In this document: positions 55,097 to 64,000 of the stretch, one piece after another
Layout: every line of letters begins with the position of its first letter
How positions within the stretch are numbered: position 1 is the stretch's first letter
Assembly: GCA_025506515.1 (NCBI GenBank)
Contig: CM046454.1
Coordinates: 59,784,913 to 59,848,912 of the forward strand
Length of the DNA: 64,000 bases
Source of the DNA: Flaveria trinervia
Lineage: Eukaryota > Streptophyta > Magnoliopsida > Asterales > Asteraceae
Direction: 5' to 3'
Program-made: the position numbers and the translations under genes
Notes under the pieces: model-generated
The model's input: the letters and a program-made list of their open reading frames with translations, nothing else
Databases searched by the model: none
Told to the model about the DNA's origin: nothing

Positions 55097-55112
55097 TATA
55101 TATACTAGGGTT
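55097..55112 (-). promoter_or_regulatory. Putative internal promoter core, element B accessory gene
   Basis: Minus strand GAAACCCTAGTATATATAGTGG: a telo-box-like AAACCCTA next to TATATATA. A palindrome array of the LTR type lies directly upstream (55118-55375). The ATG is 700 nt downstream, or about 140 nt if intron 1 is removed. Confidence 0.62.
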
Positions 55113-55117
55113 TCCTA

Positions 55118-55375
55118 CAGTCGTGCGACTGAGTCCAGTCGCACAAGTTGTTCATGCGACTGAGTATCAGTCGTGCGACTGGCACAGTCGGTCACCTTCA
55201 TTCATGCGACTAGAGTTGAGTCATGTGACTTGGTCATTCGCCTCCTCTCACGTGGCCGAATGGCTCATTCGTATCAGCCATTCGGTTGCATGGTCCATAT
55301 GCTTGTCCATTCGGCAGGCATGAGTATGATCCATTCGTATGGTTGGTCCATACTCATGGTCCAGTCGTGCGAATG
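55118..55375. repeat. Palindrome array upstream of internal TATA, element B
   Basis: ACAGTCGTGCGACTGAGTCC, ATCAGTCGTGCGACTGGCAC, TTCATGCGACTAGAG and CCAGTCGTGCGAATGGG, the same family as the U3 array. Confidence 0.85.
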
Positions 55376-55454
55376 GGTCATACTCTTGAAATTCTTCTGA
55401 CTTTCTGACCATTTGACATTTAAACCCTTTTAAACTGTTGAATTAACATTATAA

Positions 55455-55592
55455 TCATTTGATCATCTCAGAAATGATCATTTTAACTTGAAAAACTTTT
55501 GATCACCTCAGACGTGATCCTTTTAACCGATTAGTCACCTCAGATATGACCTAATTGTTGTTTGAAAGCACTTGTGGTCACCTCAGACGTGA
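55455..55592. repeat. Array of GTCAC-CTCAGAC-GTGAC hairpins, element B spacer
   Basis: GATCATCTCAGAAATGATC, GATCACCTCAGACGTGATCC, GTCACCTCAGATATGACC and GTCACCTCAGACGTGACC, spaced about 35-45 bp. Matches 18640-18795 of element A in unit type and order. Confidence 0.85.
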
Positions 55593-55599
55593 CCTTTTA

Positions 55600-57000
55600 G
55601 ATGATAAGGTCCCTTATCAACTTCCATGACATAGTCTGATACTAACCTACAGAATTTGACAAACTTTGTACAGAAATAAAAGAAATAATACTTAAAACTT
55701 AAACAAACTAAGACATGTTTTTGTGTTTTTGTGAGAGTTAATTCCTAAGATGTAGTTCTAAGGAATAATTATTCTGAAGGAGCATCCTCAATCATTTAAA
55801 CCATACATGGATCAATTTAAGTTGGAATCATATAGGATATTCAAATAATTCAGGATTATTAAAAACAACTTCGATGCTCTTTCCTTGTTTTTCATCTGGA
55901 GTCATTTAGCAAATTTAGGAAATCAGACTAGTACTCTTAGGTCCCCACACTGATTTGAACATTCAAGAATTGTAGCCACAGTGATTGTTAGTATACTTGT
56001 CCTCTTAAATCCATACACCGACTTTCAACACAGTTTGGTGATCATTTAAGGTTTGTTTATTTCAACAAGCATTTGTGGATCCCACACTTATATGGTAATC
56101 AACATTCCTCAGGAGATTTTTGAGCGGTCTTAGGGTAGTGTTCAAGAAGCGACTATTCATAGAATCTTTCAAAGAGAAGCCAATCCTCAGGTCAGTGCCA
56201 TCGCATAGCAGAGAGACGACAAACAACAATGAGTTCTAGAATATATAGGTTATGCTTATCCTCAGGTCAGTGCCACCGCACAGCAGAGAGGCACATAATC
56301 TATCTTCTTGTTTGAGCAATTTTTCTTCTTTTAGCACAAATCTCACCAACAACCTAGGTTATCAGTTTGATTGTATTTGCATTTTTCATGTGCTTTTGCT
56401 CATGCTTTGGTCTTACGCACACTTTTATGGCGTTTATTTTGCTCTTCACCCCTTATTGGAATCTTGTTGATTGTGTTAACCAGGGATAAGGTGTTACCCA
56501 CAGCTAGTCAACCATTTTAGTTTAATCTTGATATCACCAAAAGGTCTAGTCATCTATTGTGTTGAATCTACAGACATATCAGCTGTGGTCTAGCAACCTC
56601 TAGGTCTACTTTCTTTGTGTGACCTTAGTAGTAGCTAGCTTAACAATCATATTTCATTTTATATTGCTCAGACTACACAGACTTATACTTGAACTTTGCA
56701 TCTTTTTCAATTTTGATTTTTTAAAGTCCCAAATGGTTTGTGCCTGTGTACTATCATATTCCACACATTAAATCGGTATCACACGTACGATCTTATTTAT
56801 TATCGGCTTGCCTCTCCTTTTCCCTCGTTTTTTTATACCTATTCTCCCCCTAAAATACTAAAACCTCTAAGGATTTGCTTTTAGGATTTTAAGGAGCAAG
56901 AAAAGACACTAAGTGTAATTAACAAACTATCATTTAATAAAACAAGAGATTAAATTTAAATAACACTAAAATTTGAAAAAATAAAAGAACCTAGACGCGA
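55600..57000. other. Noncoding spacer after pol, element B
   Basis: No ORF of interest. Two direct repeats with CCTCAGGTCAGTGCCA-CGCA at about 56187-56221 and 56261-56294 match the pair in element A (19378-19486). Confidence 0.65.
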
Positions 57001-57009
57001 CGCATCAGA

Positions 57010-57597
57010 CTATACATGGTCATCTTCAGGAATGACCTCACTTTTCTTCTTAACGCCATTGACCTCTAACAGATATAGAAAACATGGTTTGTCAAAAGCC
57101 TTTGTATAGAGGTCAACGCGTTGAAAATCAGTGTTTATTTTTATCACATCGATTAAATTCTTTTCAAAACAGTCACGTATGAAGTGATATTTGATTCTGA
57201 TGTGTTTGGTCTTAGGATGTTGGACCGGGTTTTTAGTGACTGCAATCGTAGCAGAGTAATCAAAAAATATAGGGGTGGAAGTGAAATGCAAACCGTAATC
57301 CCGCATTTGCTGTTGAATCCATATGATTTGGGAACAGCAGCTTGCAGTAGCAATGTATTCGGCTTCACAGGTTGACAAAGCAACCGAGGTCTGCTTCTTA
57401 CATTGCCAGGTTACTAATCTTCTCCCAAAGAACTGACACCCTGCTGATGTAGACTTGTAGGTCATCTTGCAGCCGCCGTAATCCAAGTCACTATACGCTA
57501 TAAGTTCAAAGTCATCATCATGATGATACCACAACCCAAGTATGGGTATGCCTTTCAAATAACGAAATATCCTTTTGACCCTAATTAGATGGTTCAC
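57010..57597 (-). pseudogene. Element B RNase H
   Basis: YLKGIPILGLWYHHDDDFEL, AYSDLDYGGCKMTYKSTSAG (catalytic Asp), KQTSVALSTCEAEYIATASC (catalytic Glu), STPIFFDYSATIAVTKNPVQ (DN changed to DY, a catalytic-site change) and KHIRIKYHFIRDCFEKNLID. Open for 195 codons, but a catalytic-motif substitution suggests decay. Confidence 0.88.
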
Positions 57598-57615
57598 CTT
57601 AGGCTTTGCCTGATA

Positions 57616-58742
57616 TCATGAGCATAAACATGTAGCATACATGATATCTGGTCTTGAGGCAGTGAGATACATGAGAGATCCAATCATCCCTCGGTACATA
57701 GTGGCATCTACCAGATCACCGTTCTCATCGGGTGCCACATCATGGTTTGTAGCTAGTGGAGTGCCAGCTGAGGAGGCATTCTCCATGTCAAACCGATTAA
57801 GAATATCCCCTACATACTTGGTCTGATGTAAGAAGATTCCATTTGGTGTCTGATCCACCTGTAACCCAAGAAAGAACTTCATCTCCCCTATGGCACTCAT
57901 CTCAAACTCCACCTTCATAACTGCTTCGAATTCTTTGCATAATTCTTCGTTCGTTGAACCAAAGATTATGTCATCTACATAGATCTGTACTAGCAGTAGA
58001 TCTCCATCTTTTTATTTGATAAACAGTGTGTAGTCAATGACTCCTCTGTGAAAACCGTGTTTCACAAGATGAGTTGAAAGTTTCTCATACCAAGCCCTTG
58101 GCGCTTATGAAGCCCGTAAAGAGCCTTGTCGAGTTTGTAGACTCTATCCCGATGATATGGATCCTCAAATCCCTCGGGTTGACTGACATACACTGTTTCT
58201 CTGATCTCCCCATGAAGGAATGCACTCTTCATATCAAGTTGATAAACTTTGATTTTCATATAAGATGCATAGGCAAGAAAGATTCGGATGGCTTCCATCC
58301 TTGCAACTGGTGCAAATACTTCATTGTAGTCAATACCTTCAACTTGTCGAAAACCCTGAACAACAAGCCGAGCCTTGTTTCTGATGATCACCCCTTGATC
58401 ATCTTTCTTGCATTTCAAGACCCATTTTGTGCCAATGACTTTAGCACCTTTAGGTCTATCGACTAATGTCCATACACCTAACTTCTTAAACTGAAGAAGT
58501 TCTTCTTGCATGGCACTAACCCAAGCATCATCATTTAGTGCTTCACTAACATACTTTGGCTCAAACCAAGACACAAAGCAGCGGTATGCACCGTCGTGAA
58601 GGTATCCTTTTTCCATCACGGAGGCATAATCAGCTGAGTATAGATGATTTCTAGTCTGAACCCCTGATCTCACATCTCCTATAATGTTATCCAATGGATG
58701 ATAGACATTTAGACGTGATCCAGGAGTTGTTGGAACCACCAC
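57616..58742 (-). pseudogene. Element B reverse transcriptase
   Basis: NDDAWVSAMQEELLQFKKLG, GAKVIGTKWVLKCKKDDQG, VFAPVARMEAIRIFLAYAS, VYQLDMKSAFLHGEIRETV (catalytic Asp) and KALYGLHK, then a frameshift near 58110. IYVDDIIFG (YVDD) is near 57970 in another frame, and FFLGLQVDQTPNGIFLHQTK and SLMYLTASRPDIMYATC complete the domain. At least two frame changes. Confidence 0.9.
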
Positions 58743-58874
58743 CTCAGAGTCAAGATGATGAGTATTTGGTTCTAGGTCGGAGGCAGTAGGAGTCTAAGGT
58801 TCTGATGATTCTGAAGTATCACTTGCTGGTGTTGGTGAACTTATGTAAGTCAGAACCTGCACATCCTGGTTGAT

Positions 58875-59135
58875 CTACTCATTTTCTTCATTGTCTTCAT
58901 CAGAGGAAGAATCACTCGCATCAACTGCTCCCCCTAAGTTGGTAGTATCATGACTTGTTGAATCTTGAGATGGTGTGTTCAATACATCGTACATCATCTT
59001 GTTTTCCAACTCGTCTTTTGAAGCGGAAACAGGTATGTGAAAGGTCTTGAAGAATCCATCATAGTTGAAGAAGTAGGCAGGCCCTTTTCCAGCAGGTGGT
59101 GTGATATATCTCTGAACATCAACATTACACCACAC
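58875..59135 (-). pseudogene. Element B integrase-RT linker
   Basis: MWCNVDVQRYITPPAGKGPA followed by Asp/Ser-rich text. Low-complexity acidic linker; the counterpart in element A is at 34655-35150. Confidence 0.75.
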
Positions 59136-59230
59136 ATCTACTTGACCTGTTGAGTTATTGTAAGCTCTCTTATTTGGTATGTTGTATCCTAGAAAGATCC
59201 TTCATCAACCTTCTCACTGAATTTTCCCTC

Positions 59231-59761
59231 CTAAGTCTTCTTCAGTAGGGTGCACGGAGCGCCAAACGGCTCGAGATATTCCAAGTTAGGTTTACGTCGC
59301 TGTAATAACTCGTAGCATGTTTTTCCATGGCGTTTAACTACCAGAACTCGATTAAGAGTATAACATGCATTTGCCACTGCTTCATTCCAAAATTGGATAG
59401 GCAGTTTCGAGTTTGCCAGCATTGTCCGTGCCTTCTCTATCAAGCTGCGGTTCTTTCGTTCAGCAACGCCGTTCATCTTAGGGGTATAGGCTGAGGTAAA
59501 TTGATGCACAATTCCCTTTTCCTTGCAATATGCCTCCATCCTCTGATTCTTAAACTCGGTTCCATTGTCTGAGCGCACCTGTCGTACCTTCAGCTTGTAT
59601 AGGGATTCCAGTGTAGTTACTAATTCCTTGAAGGATTCAAATGTTTCTGATTTGGATTTCAGAAACATTACCCAAGAGAACCTTGAGTAGTCATCTGTAA
59701 CTACATAGCAATACAAGTCGCCAGCGATGCTTCTTGTATTGATTGGACCAAACAGATCCAT
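59231..59761 (-). pseudogene. Element B integrase core
   Basis: MDLFGPINTRSIAGDLYCYV, VTDDYSRFSWVMFLKSKSE (Asp), RSDNGTEFKNQRMEAYCKEK (Asp) and TPKMNGVAERKNRSLIEKAR (Glu) give an intact DD35E signature, followed by FWNEAVANACYTLNRVLVVK. Open over 176 codons. Confidence 0.93.
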
Positions 59762-59863
59762 GTGAAGAAGCTCAAGAGGAAGGTTTATAGGATGAACTTT
59801 CTTTTCCTTATGAGACTTCTTCGTCTGTTTACCCTTTTTGCATGCAACACAGAAATCCAGGAG

Positions 59864-60094
59864 TTAGAAGTTTTTGACATTTACTCCCCTCACAAGATCA
59901 TTCTGGATCAAGTGATTCATTTTTCTCGGATTTATGTGTCCCATTCTCCTATGCCAGGAGATGGAGTCCTTCTCAGTAGCTTTGGACAAGAAACATTGGA
60001 CTTCACTATCCGTTGTGGATGCCTTTGAGAGATCCAAGACATAAAAATCATTATATCTTGAAGCTGACATTAGGATCTGGTCCTCCGGGATCAT
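59864..60094 (-). pseudogene. Element B pre-integrase zinc-binding domain
   Basis: YNDFYVLDLSKASTTDSEVQ, ISWHRRMGHINPRKMNHLIQ and LVRGVNVKNF give the His-His half. The Cys-X2-Cys half (near 59845) follows a stop. Confidence 0.88.
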
Positions 60095-60105
60095 GTATTC
60101 CTTCT

Positions 60106-60420
60106 TTAGTATGTAACACTTTTGGTTGTCAAAACTACCTTGAATCCTTTATCACAGATTTGAGAGACAAAAAGCAGGTTATTTTGTAATTGTTGGACAA
60201 AGTTTACCTTATCAAACTTAACCTTCTCATTTCCCACTTCTCCTTGGGCTGTGATATACCCACCTTTGTTTCCAGCAAATGAAACATGCCCTCTTTTAAT
60301 TTGTCTGACATTTGATAAGAGAGCTCTGTTCCCTGTCATGTGCCTAGATGCTCCGCTATCAACAATCCACGTGTTAGTCTCAGAACTATAGCGAACACCC
60401 TGCACATTCAATGAAGACAT
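60106..60420 (-). pseudogene. Element B aspartic protease
   Basis: NTWIVDSGASRHMTGNRALL contains the DSGA active site; HVSFAGNKGGYITAQGEVGN and LLFVSQICDKGFKV follow. Open for 104 codons. Confidence 0.92.
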
Positions 60421-60863
60421 TAGTTCATGTTAGGAACCCAAGCCTTAACTGGCTTAGGTTTCCCTGAGCCATCACATATCACAAACTCAACCCACTGACC
60501 CTTTAAGGTTAAGGATTGATCAGAATTCTGTGTGTTCTTATTTTCAGGCACTGAGGAGGTTTTTCTTTCCATAATCCAGATTTGTGTAAGGCCTGTTTTG
60601 ATAAACAGACGACTGGCGATGGGTTGAACTTTGGGTTCACAATCCCTTTTAGGAGGCGTCACTAAGTTCCTCTTAAAAGATCTAGATGTAGATGCAGAAA
60701 GTTCAACTTTCTTCCTTGGTGTCTTGTAATAAGGACAGTGAGACGCTATGTGACCATACTCTCCACAATTGTAGCAGGATCTCCTTTCAACTTTACGGTT
60801 TATTTGTTTTGGTGGAGATATACTTATCACACAGTCAACCTTAGTGTGTTTGGACTGAGGCAC
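60420..60863 (-). pseudogene. Element B second CCHC zinc-knuckle region
   Basis: CYNCGEYGHIASHC is followed by basic text and KPVKAWVPNMN just before the protease. It comes about 1.3 kb after the first zinc knuckle, with a coiled-coil segment between; element D has the same double arrangement. Confidence 0.85.
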
Positions 60864-61021
60864 TACTTTGTTAGATGTATGAGTTGGTTTTACAAAATTA
60901 ATTGCTTTACCTGGTTTTACATCTTTAATCTCTTGTTTCCCTGGACTGTGACATGATGCACATGATTGAGTAGATTTTATAGTCTTTTTAGGTTCTTGTT
61001 TGACTTTGTTTGACCTTGACT

Positions 61022-61500
61022 TTAAACTAACCCTTTTGAATTATTTTCCAGGTTAACACAAGGCATCTTTCCTATTGCCTTTGAAGTGGCCTCCTTTTGT
61101 TTAGGGTCGGATTCACTTGATTTACTTACGGAATCCGGATCGCTAACAAGAGGAGTATACACCACGTGATCCTTGATGGGGTTATTGTTAATTGGTTTAC
61201 TTTTGGTGTTCATCAAGGTCTCAGGTGGTGGTGGAACCACTTTGTATCCAGTCCCTCCCCATTATTTCTCTCTCTTACTAAGTGTTGGACAATGTGTGAT
61301 GAGCTTGTCCAACTATGCAGTTTTTGTTTTAATGAATTGACTTCTACTTCTAAAACTGCTTTTTGCTTCTTAGTGTCCTCAAGAGAGTTCAGATAGTACC
61401 TATTGTCATTTGCTTGGTTAAAGGCAACTACCTTAGTTTCCCTAAGCTGTTTATTTAATAGGTCTATCTTTTCCTTGTAACTGTGCTCGTTTTGTTTCAA
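61022..61500 (-). pseudogene. Element B gag-protease spacer with coiled coil
   Basis: SYKEKIDLLNKQLRETKVVA and TKKQKAVLEVEVNSLKQKLH have a heptad-like pattern. A Pro/Ser-rich piece (MVPPPPETLMNTKSKP) follows in another frame. Confidence 0.65.
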
Positions 61501-61731
61501 TACTCTATTTGCTTCTGTGCACAGTTCCAGATCCTTTACTAAGCTATCATTATGATCTAATAGCCTCGCAAATTTTGAATCTATAACTTATCTAAATTTA
61601 TTACATTCTAAGCAAGCATGATTATTAAACAGTTGGTTAGTAGTACTTACCTGGGATTTTGAAGAAGAATCAGCCATGAGTGCTGGCTCGGTTGTCTCTG
61701 GTTCTGGTGATTCAGATGATGATGCATATTT

Positions 61732-62559
61732 TTATTCTTCAGGCAGGTAGTTGACCACATTTGCAGTATCTTCAGAATTTGACATTGCGAGCTCTACTGC
61801 TATATCTCCTTCACTTGCAGAATCGTCATCAATATCCTCCACACTAGCTATATTGGATTCTCCTGGTGAGACGAACCAAAAGCTCCAGTCCTGTCCTTCA
61901 TCTTCATTAGCAGTTAAGGCTTTTGGATCCTTACTTGATGAGTCAGCATTACTAGTTGTGGCCTTGTCTTGACGGTTAAATGACGAGAAGGGATTTCCAT
62001 TACCTGTCTTCTTTGGTTTTATACACTCCCTCTTGAAGTGTCCCTTCTCACCGCAGTTGAAACATGTAACCTCTGACTTATCAAACCCAAAGGTTGTGTC
62101 TTTTGTTGCAACCAGGTTCTGTTCGGTCTTTTTGACAAACTTTTTAGCTCGTCGGATAGCACTTGCCAGAGCCCACATTATGTCCATACGTTCCAACTCC
62201 ATTTCATCCACCTGCTCATAATCTTCATCTGCCAGGTGGCAGTTACCTATCTTTCCAGCAATTAATCCATCGTAGGATTGAACCACCGCTGCTAAAAGGT
62301 CCATATGTTCTCTGGCTACCTCCATAGTTACATTCCCGAGGTTGTCGGTTTTAAGCTTTGCTGCATTAGCTTCAGGTATCATATATTGGGTGCTAGAAGA
62401 CCCTGACATTTCGGATCCTAAAGTTGAGGGTTGTGCTGGAACTCCTGTGCTTGAGATGAAGGCGGTTTGCAGTGGTGCTCCAGATGTCTTGACTGAAGGA
62501 GTAGCATTGTAGAGTGCAGGATTCTGATCGTAGTTTGCCTTTTGGGCTCGATACTTCAT
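61732..62559 (-). pseudogene. Element B gag, C-terminal part with zinc knuckle
   Basis: DLLAAVVQSYDGLIAGKIGN, MDIMWALASAIRRAKKFVKK and CFNCGEKGHFKREC (CCHC), then an acidic tail. Frame +1 relative to the N-terminal part. Confidence 0.9.
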
Positions 62560-62623
62560 CCTAAGCTCCTCTTCTCTCAGTTTCAGAATGAAGTCATTTG
62601 TCTAACTTCGAGAGCATTCCATT

Positions 62624-63240
62624 CTATCTGAGATTTGAAACAAATGAACCCCATTTTTCTGGTAATCCATCAGCAAAGTTGGATACCTTATCTTCCATCG
62701 AAGTAACCACTCCATGAGTGTGCATCTCACTCATCAAGTGGTAGAATCTATCGATCACATCATCAAGGCCTTCTTTTCCCATTGAAGAGAAGTTGTCAAA
62801 CTCCTTCTTCAAGGCTTTTGCCTTGATAGCCTTCAGAGAGGCATTTCCGTCATACCTCTTCTCCAACGCATCCCAAAGTTTCTTGGCTTGAGTATACTCC
62901 GAATACTGATGGAAAATATCATTCGGAAAAGACTGAGTAAGCAAGGCGTAGACTTTCTTCTCAGCGTTATCTTTTACCTTCTGTGCATCCGACATGCCAC
63001 TTAGAGTAAGTTTTACTCCGTCAGCTCCAACTGGCATGCTATACCCTGACTCTATTGCCTCCCACAAATTTGTATCCACACCATTTAAGTAGATTTCAAA
63101 ATGTTGCTTCCATTGTGGGTAGTCGTCTAACGTAATAAGTTTTGGGGGTTTATTATGACTCCCCACTTCGTTCTCCAACAGCAGTAGATTCTGAATACGT
63201 GTATCTCTACTTGCTATGTATGCTGAAAACTAAACTCCAT
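62624..63240 (-). pseudogene. Element B gag, N-terminal part
   Basis: The expected ATG is at 63240; the homologous frame (ENEVGSHNKPPKLITLDDYP) is reached only after a one-base shift near 63224. YPQWKQHFEIYLNGVD, TQAKKLWDALEKRYDGNASL and GLDDVIDRFYHLMSEMHTHG identify the UBN2-type gag. Ends in a frameshift near 62620. Confidence 0.88.
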
Positions 63241-63289
63241 TTCACTTAACTTTACTATTTAACAAGCTGCTGATGAATGCGAATGAAGG

Positions 63290-63510
63290 TATGCGATTAG
63301 GCTTATTTGGGCGATTGAACAAGTGCGGATGGTTTAATCGTGCGACTAAACAAATGCGGATGAGTCAGTCGTCCGAATAAACTAATGCAGTTGAGCAGTC
63401 CGAATGAAGATCTCAGTCGTATGAATAAGGGTACGAATGAGTTCAATAGTGCGGTTGAAGGATGCGAATGAACTCAGTCGTGCGATTGAGCCAATTGTGC
63501 GACTGAACCT
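63290..63510. repeat. Leader palindrome array, element B
   Basis: TAATCGTGCGACTAAAC, GTCAGTCGTCCGAATAAAC, CTCAGTCGTGCGATTGAGCC and AATTGTGCGACTGAACC. The stretch also contains AAATGCGGATGAG (63352-63364), the core word of the element E tandem repeat. Confidence 0.82.
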
Positions 63511-63717
63511 GTTGAAGTTTGATAATTCGTAGGTTAAACTTGTTTTGGCCATAAAAACTCGAATTTTACAAAACCTAATAGCCGTATGCCGGAAAAACTA
63601 CACTTTACGATCAGGAAACGTCCAAGACTCCGTTAGACACAAAAAGATTGCGTTTTTGATGCAAAAACACAATTTTGTATCAAAACGATTGAATCAACAC
63701 GTAATCAAGGGCTAATA

Positions 63718-63729
63718 GCTCTGATACCA
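63718..63729 (-). other. Primer binding site of element B
   Basis: Minus strand TGGTATCAGAGC, two bases after the LTR end CCTAACA; exact tRNA-iMet-type site. Confidence 0.9.
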
Positions 63730-63731
63730 CT

Positions 63732-64000
63732 TGTTAGGATCTGGTATTTGACCAAACACCAACTGATTAACGTGTTAAACCAAACCAAATAGTGCGGAAT
63801 CCTATTTGATTGGCGATCCAATCAGTGAGAACGCATGTAGACACAATAATGTATTGAATCTAACATCAAGAATCGATTAGGAATCGATCTACAATGTTCT
63901 ATGAACCTGGAGTACGAACTTAGAGACTTCTGGACGGCTAGGGTACGTCTGGAGTAGAAGTGGATTCAATGCTTATGTTTTTCCACGAATTAGGTGGTAT
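63732..64000 (-). repeat. Element B 5' LTR, partial (runs off right edge)
   Basis: TGTTAGGATCTGG onward aligns without gaps to 50274-50542 of the 3' LTR with about 14 substitutions. The window ends just before the TATA box. Confidence 0.92.

Larger units (their letters stand above)
51042..55104 (-). pseudogene. Element B accessory gene: internal promoter, two introns, three exons
   Basis: Post-pol gene on the same strand as pol. Predicted: TATA 55097-55104, noncoding exon ending 54957, intron 1 54398-54956, coding exon 54397-52414, intron 2 52245-52413, coding exon 52244-51042. The product (over 1000 residues if unbroken) shows an N-terminal domain (to about residue 270), an S/T/P-rich linker, a coiled coil, an Asp-rich tract and a C-terminal domain. 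No signal peptide or membrane helix, so an envelope role is unlikely. It has two in-frame stops (53564, 52436), a frameshift near 51870 and a stop near 51579. Resembles post-pol ORFs I recall from Asteraceae retrotransposons; function unknown. Confidence 0.75.
50274..64000 (-). mobile_element. Element B: Ty1-copia element with accessory gene, nearly complete
   Basis: Minus strand: 5' LTR (from 63732, runs off the edge), primer site, leader, gag, protease, integrase, RT, RNase H, spacer, accessory gene, polypurine tract and 3' LTR (50274-51016). Inserted in opposite orientation into element C gag. Comparing 269 bp of the two LTRs I count about 14 substitutions (about 5%), 11 of them transitions, which implies a low-million-year age. 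Gene order and accessory ORF suggest a Sirevirus-type element. Confidence 0.92.

Noticed and set aside
63178..63180. Gag start of element B at 63178 and of C at 49235
   Set aside because: Those codons are TTG inside a conserved Leu run; homologous ATG codons lie upstream at 63240 and 49181.

Overview
The window is plant nuclear DNA, probably from an Asteraceae. That family is an inference: spliceosomal exons and introns are visible, the repeats are plant Ty1-copia and Ty3-gypsy LTR retrotransposons, and the accessory retrotransposon proteins resemble ones I remember from Tanacetum-type genomes. The only host gene I can support is at the left edge: the first five coding exons (441-2675, minus strand) of a synaptotagmin-5-type (NTMC2T2) ER-plasma membrane tethering protein, which continues off the window. 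The rest is AT-rich intergenic DNA and layered LTR retrotransposons; every element's coding capacity shows breaks.

Layout. 3.0-8.6 kb: intergenic with short repeats. 8.6-12.1 kb: degenerate copia relic G (minus). 13460-41122: one composite insertion bounded by a perfect 5-bp target duplication (CTATA). The outer element is copia A (minus). Inside its pol lies a 12.9-kb copia element D (minus, 21767-34649, two ~1-kb LTRs). Inside its protease lies a truncated gypsy element E (plus, 36269-40825), which is fused by a deletion to the last ~300 bp of A's 5' LTR. 41.1-43.7 kb: intergenic. 43860-46221: a single gypsy-type LTR (F, minus). 46.46-47.73 kb: a 1.27-kb minisatellite. 47948-50273: 5' LTR, leader and partial gag of copia C (plus). 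50274 to the right edge: copia B (minus), inserted into C's gag and complete except for most of its 5' LTR.

The most interesting system is in elements A, B and D. Each carries an extra gene downstream of pol, where an env-like ORF would sit in Sirevirus-type elements. In A and B this gene has its own apparent promoter (palindrome array, AAACCCTA telo-box-like motif, TATA), a 5'-leader intron ending just before the ATG, and a second short intron inside the coding region with matching borders in both copies. The palindrome family (core CAGTCGTGCGACTGA) is the same one packed into the U3 of the LTRs and the gag leader. The accessory gene therefore repeats the layout array, TATA, second array, ATG found at the 5' end of the element. 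D uses an unrelated motif (AACTACTGAAG / CTTCAGCNNTTG) in the same layout and a related accessory protein. No signal peptide or membrane segment is seen, so these do not look like env proteins. The visible parts are an N-terminal domain, an S/T/P-rich region, a coiled coil, an acidic or charged tract and a C-terminal domain.
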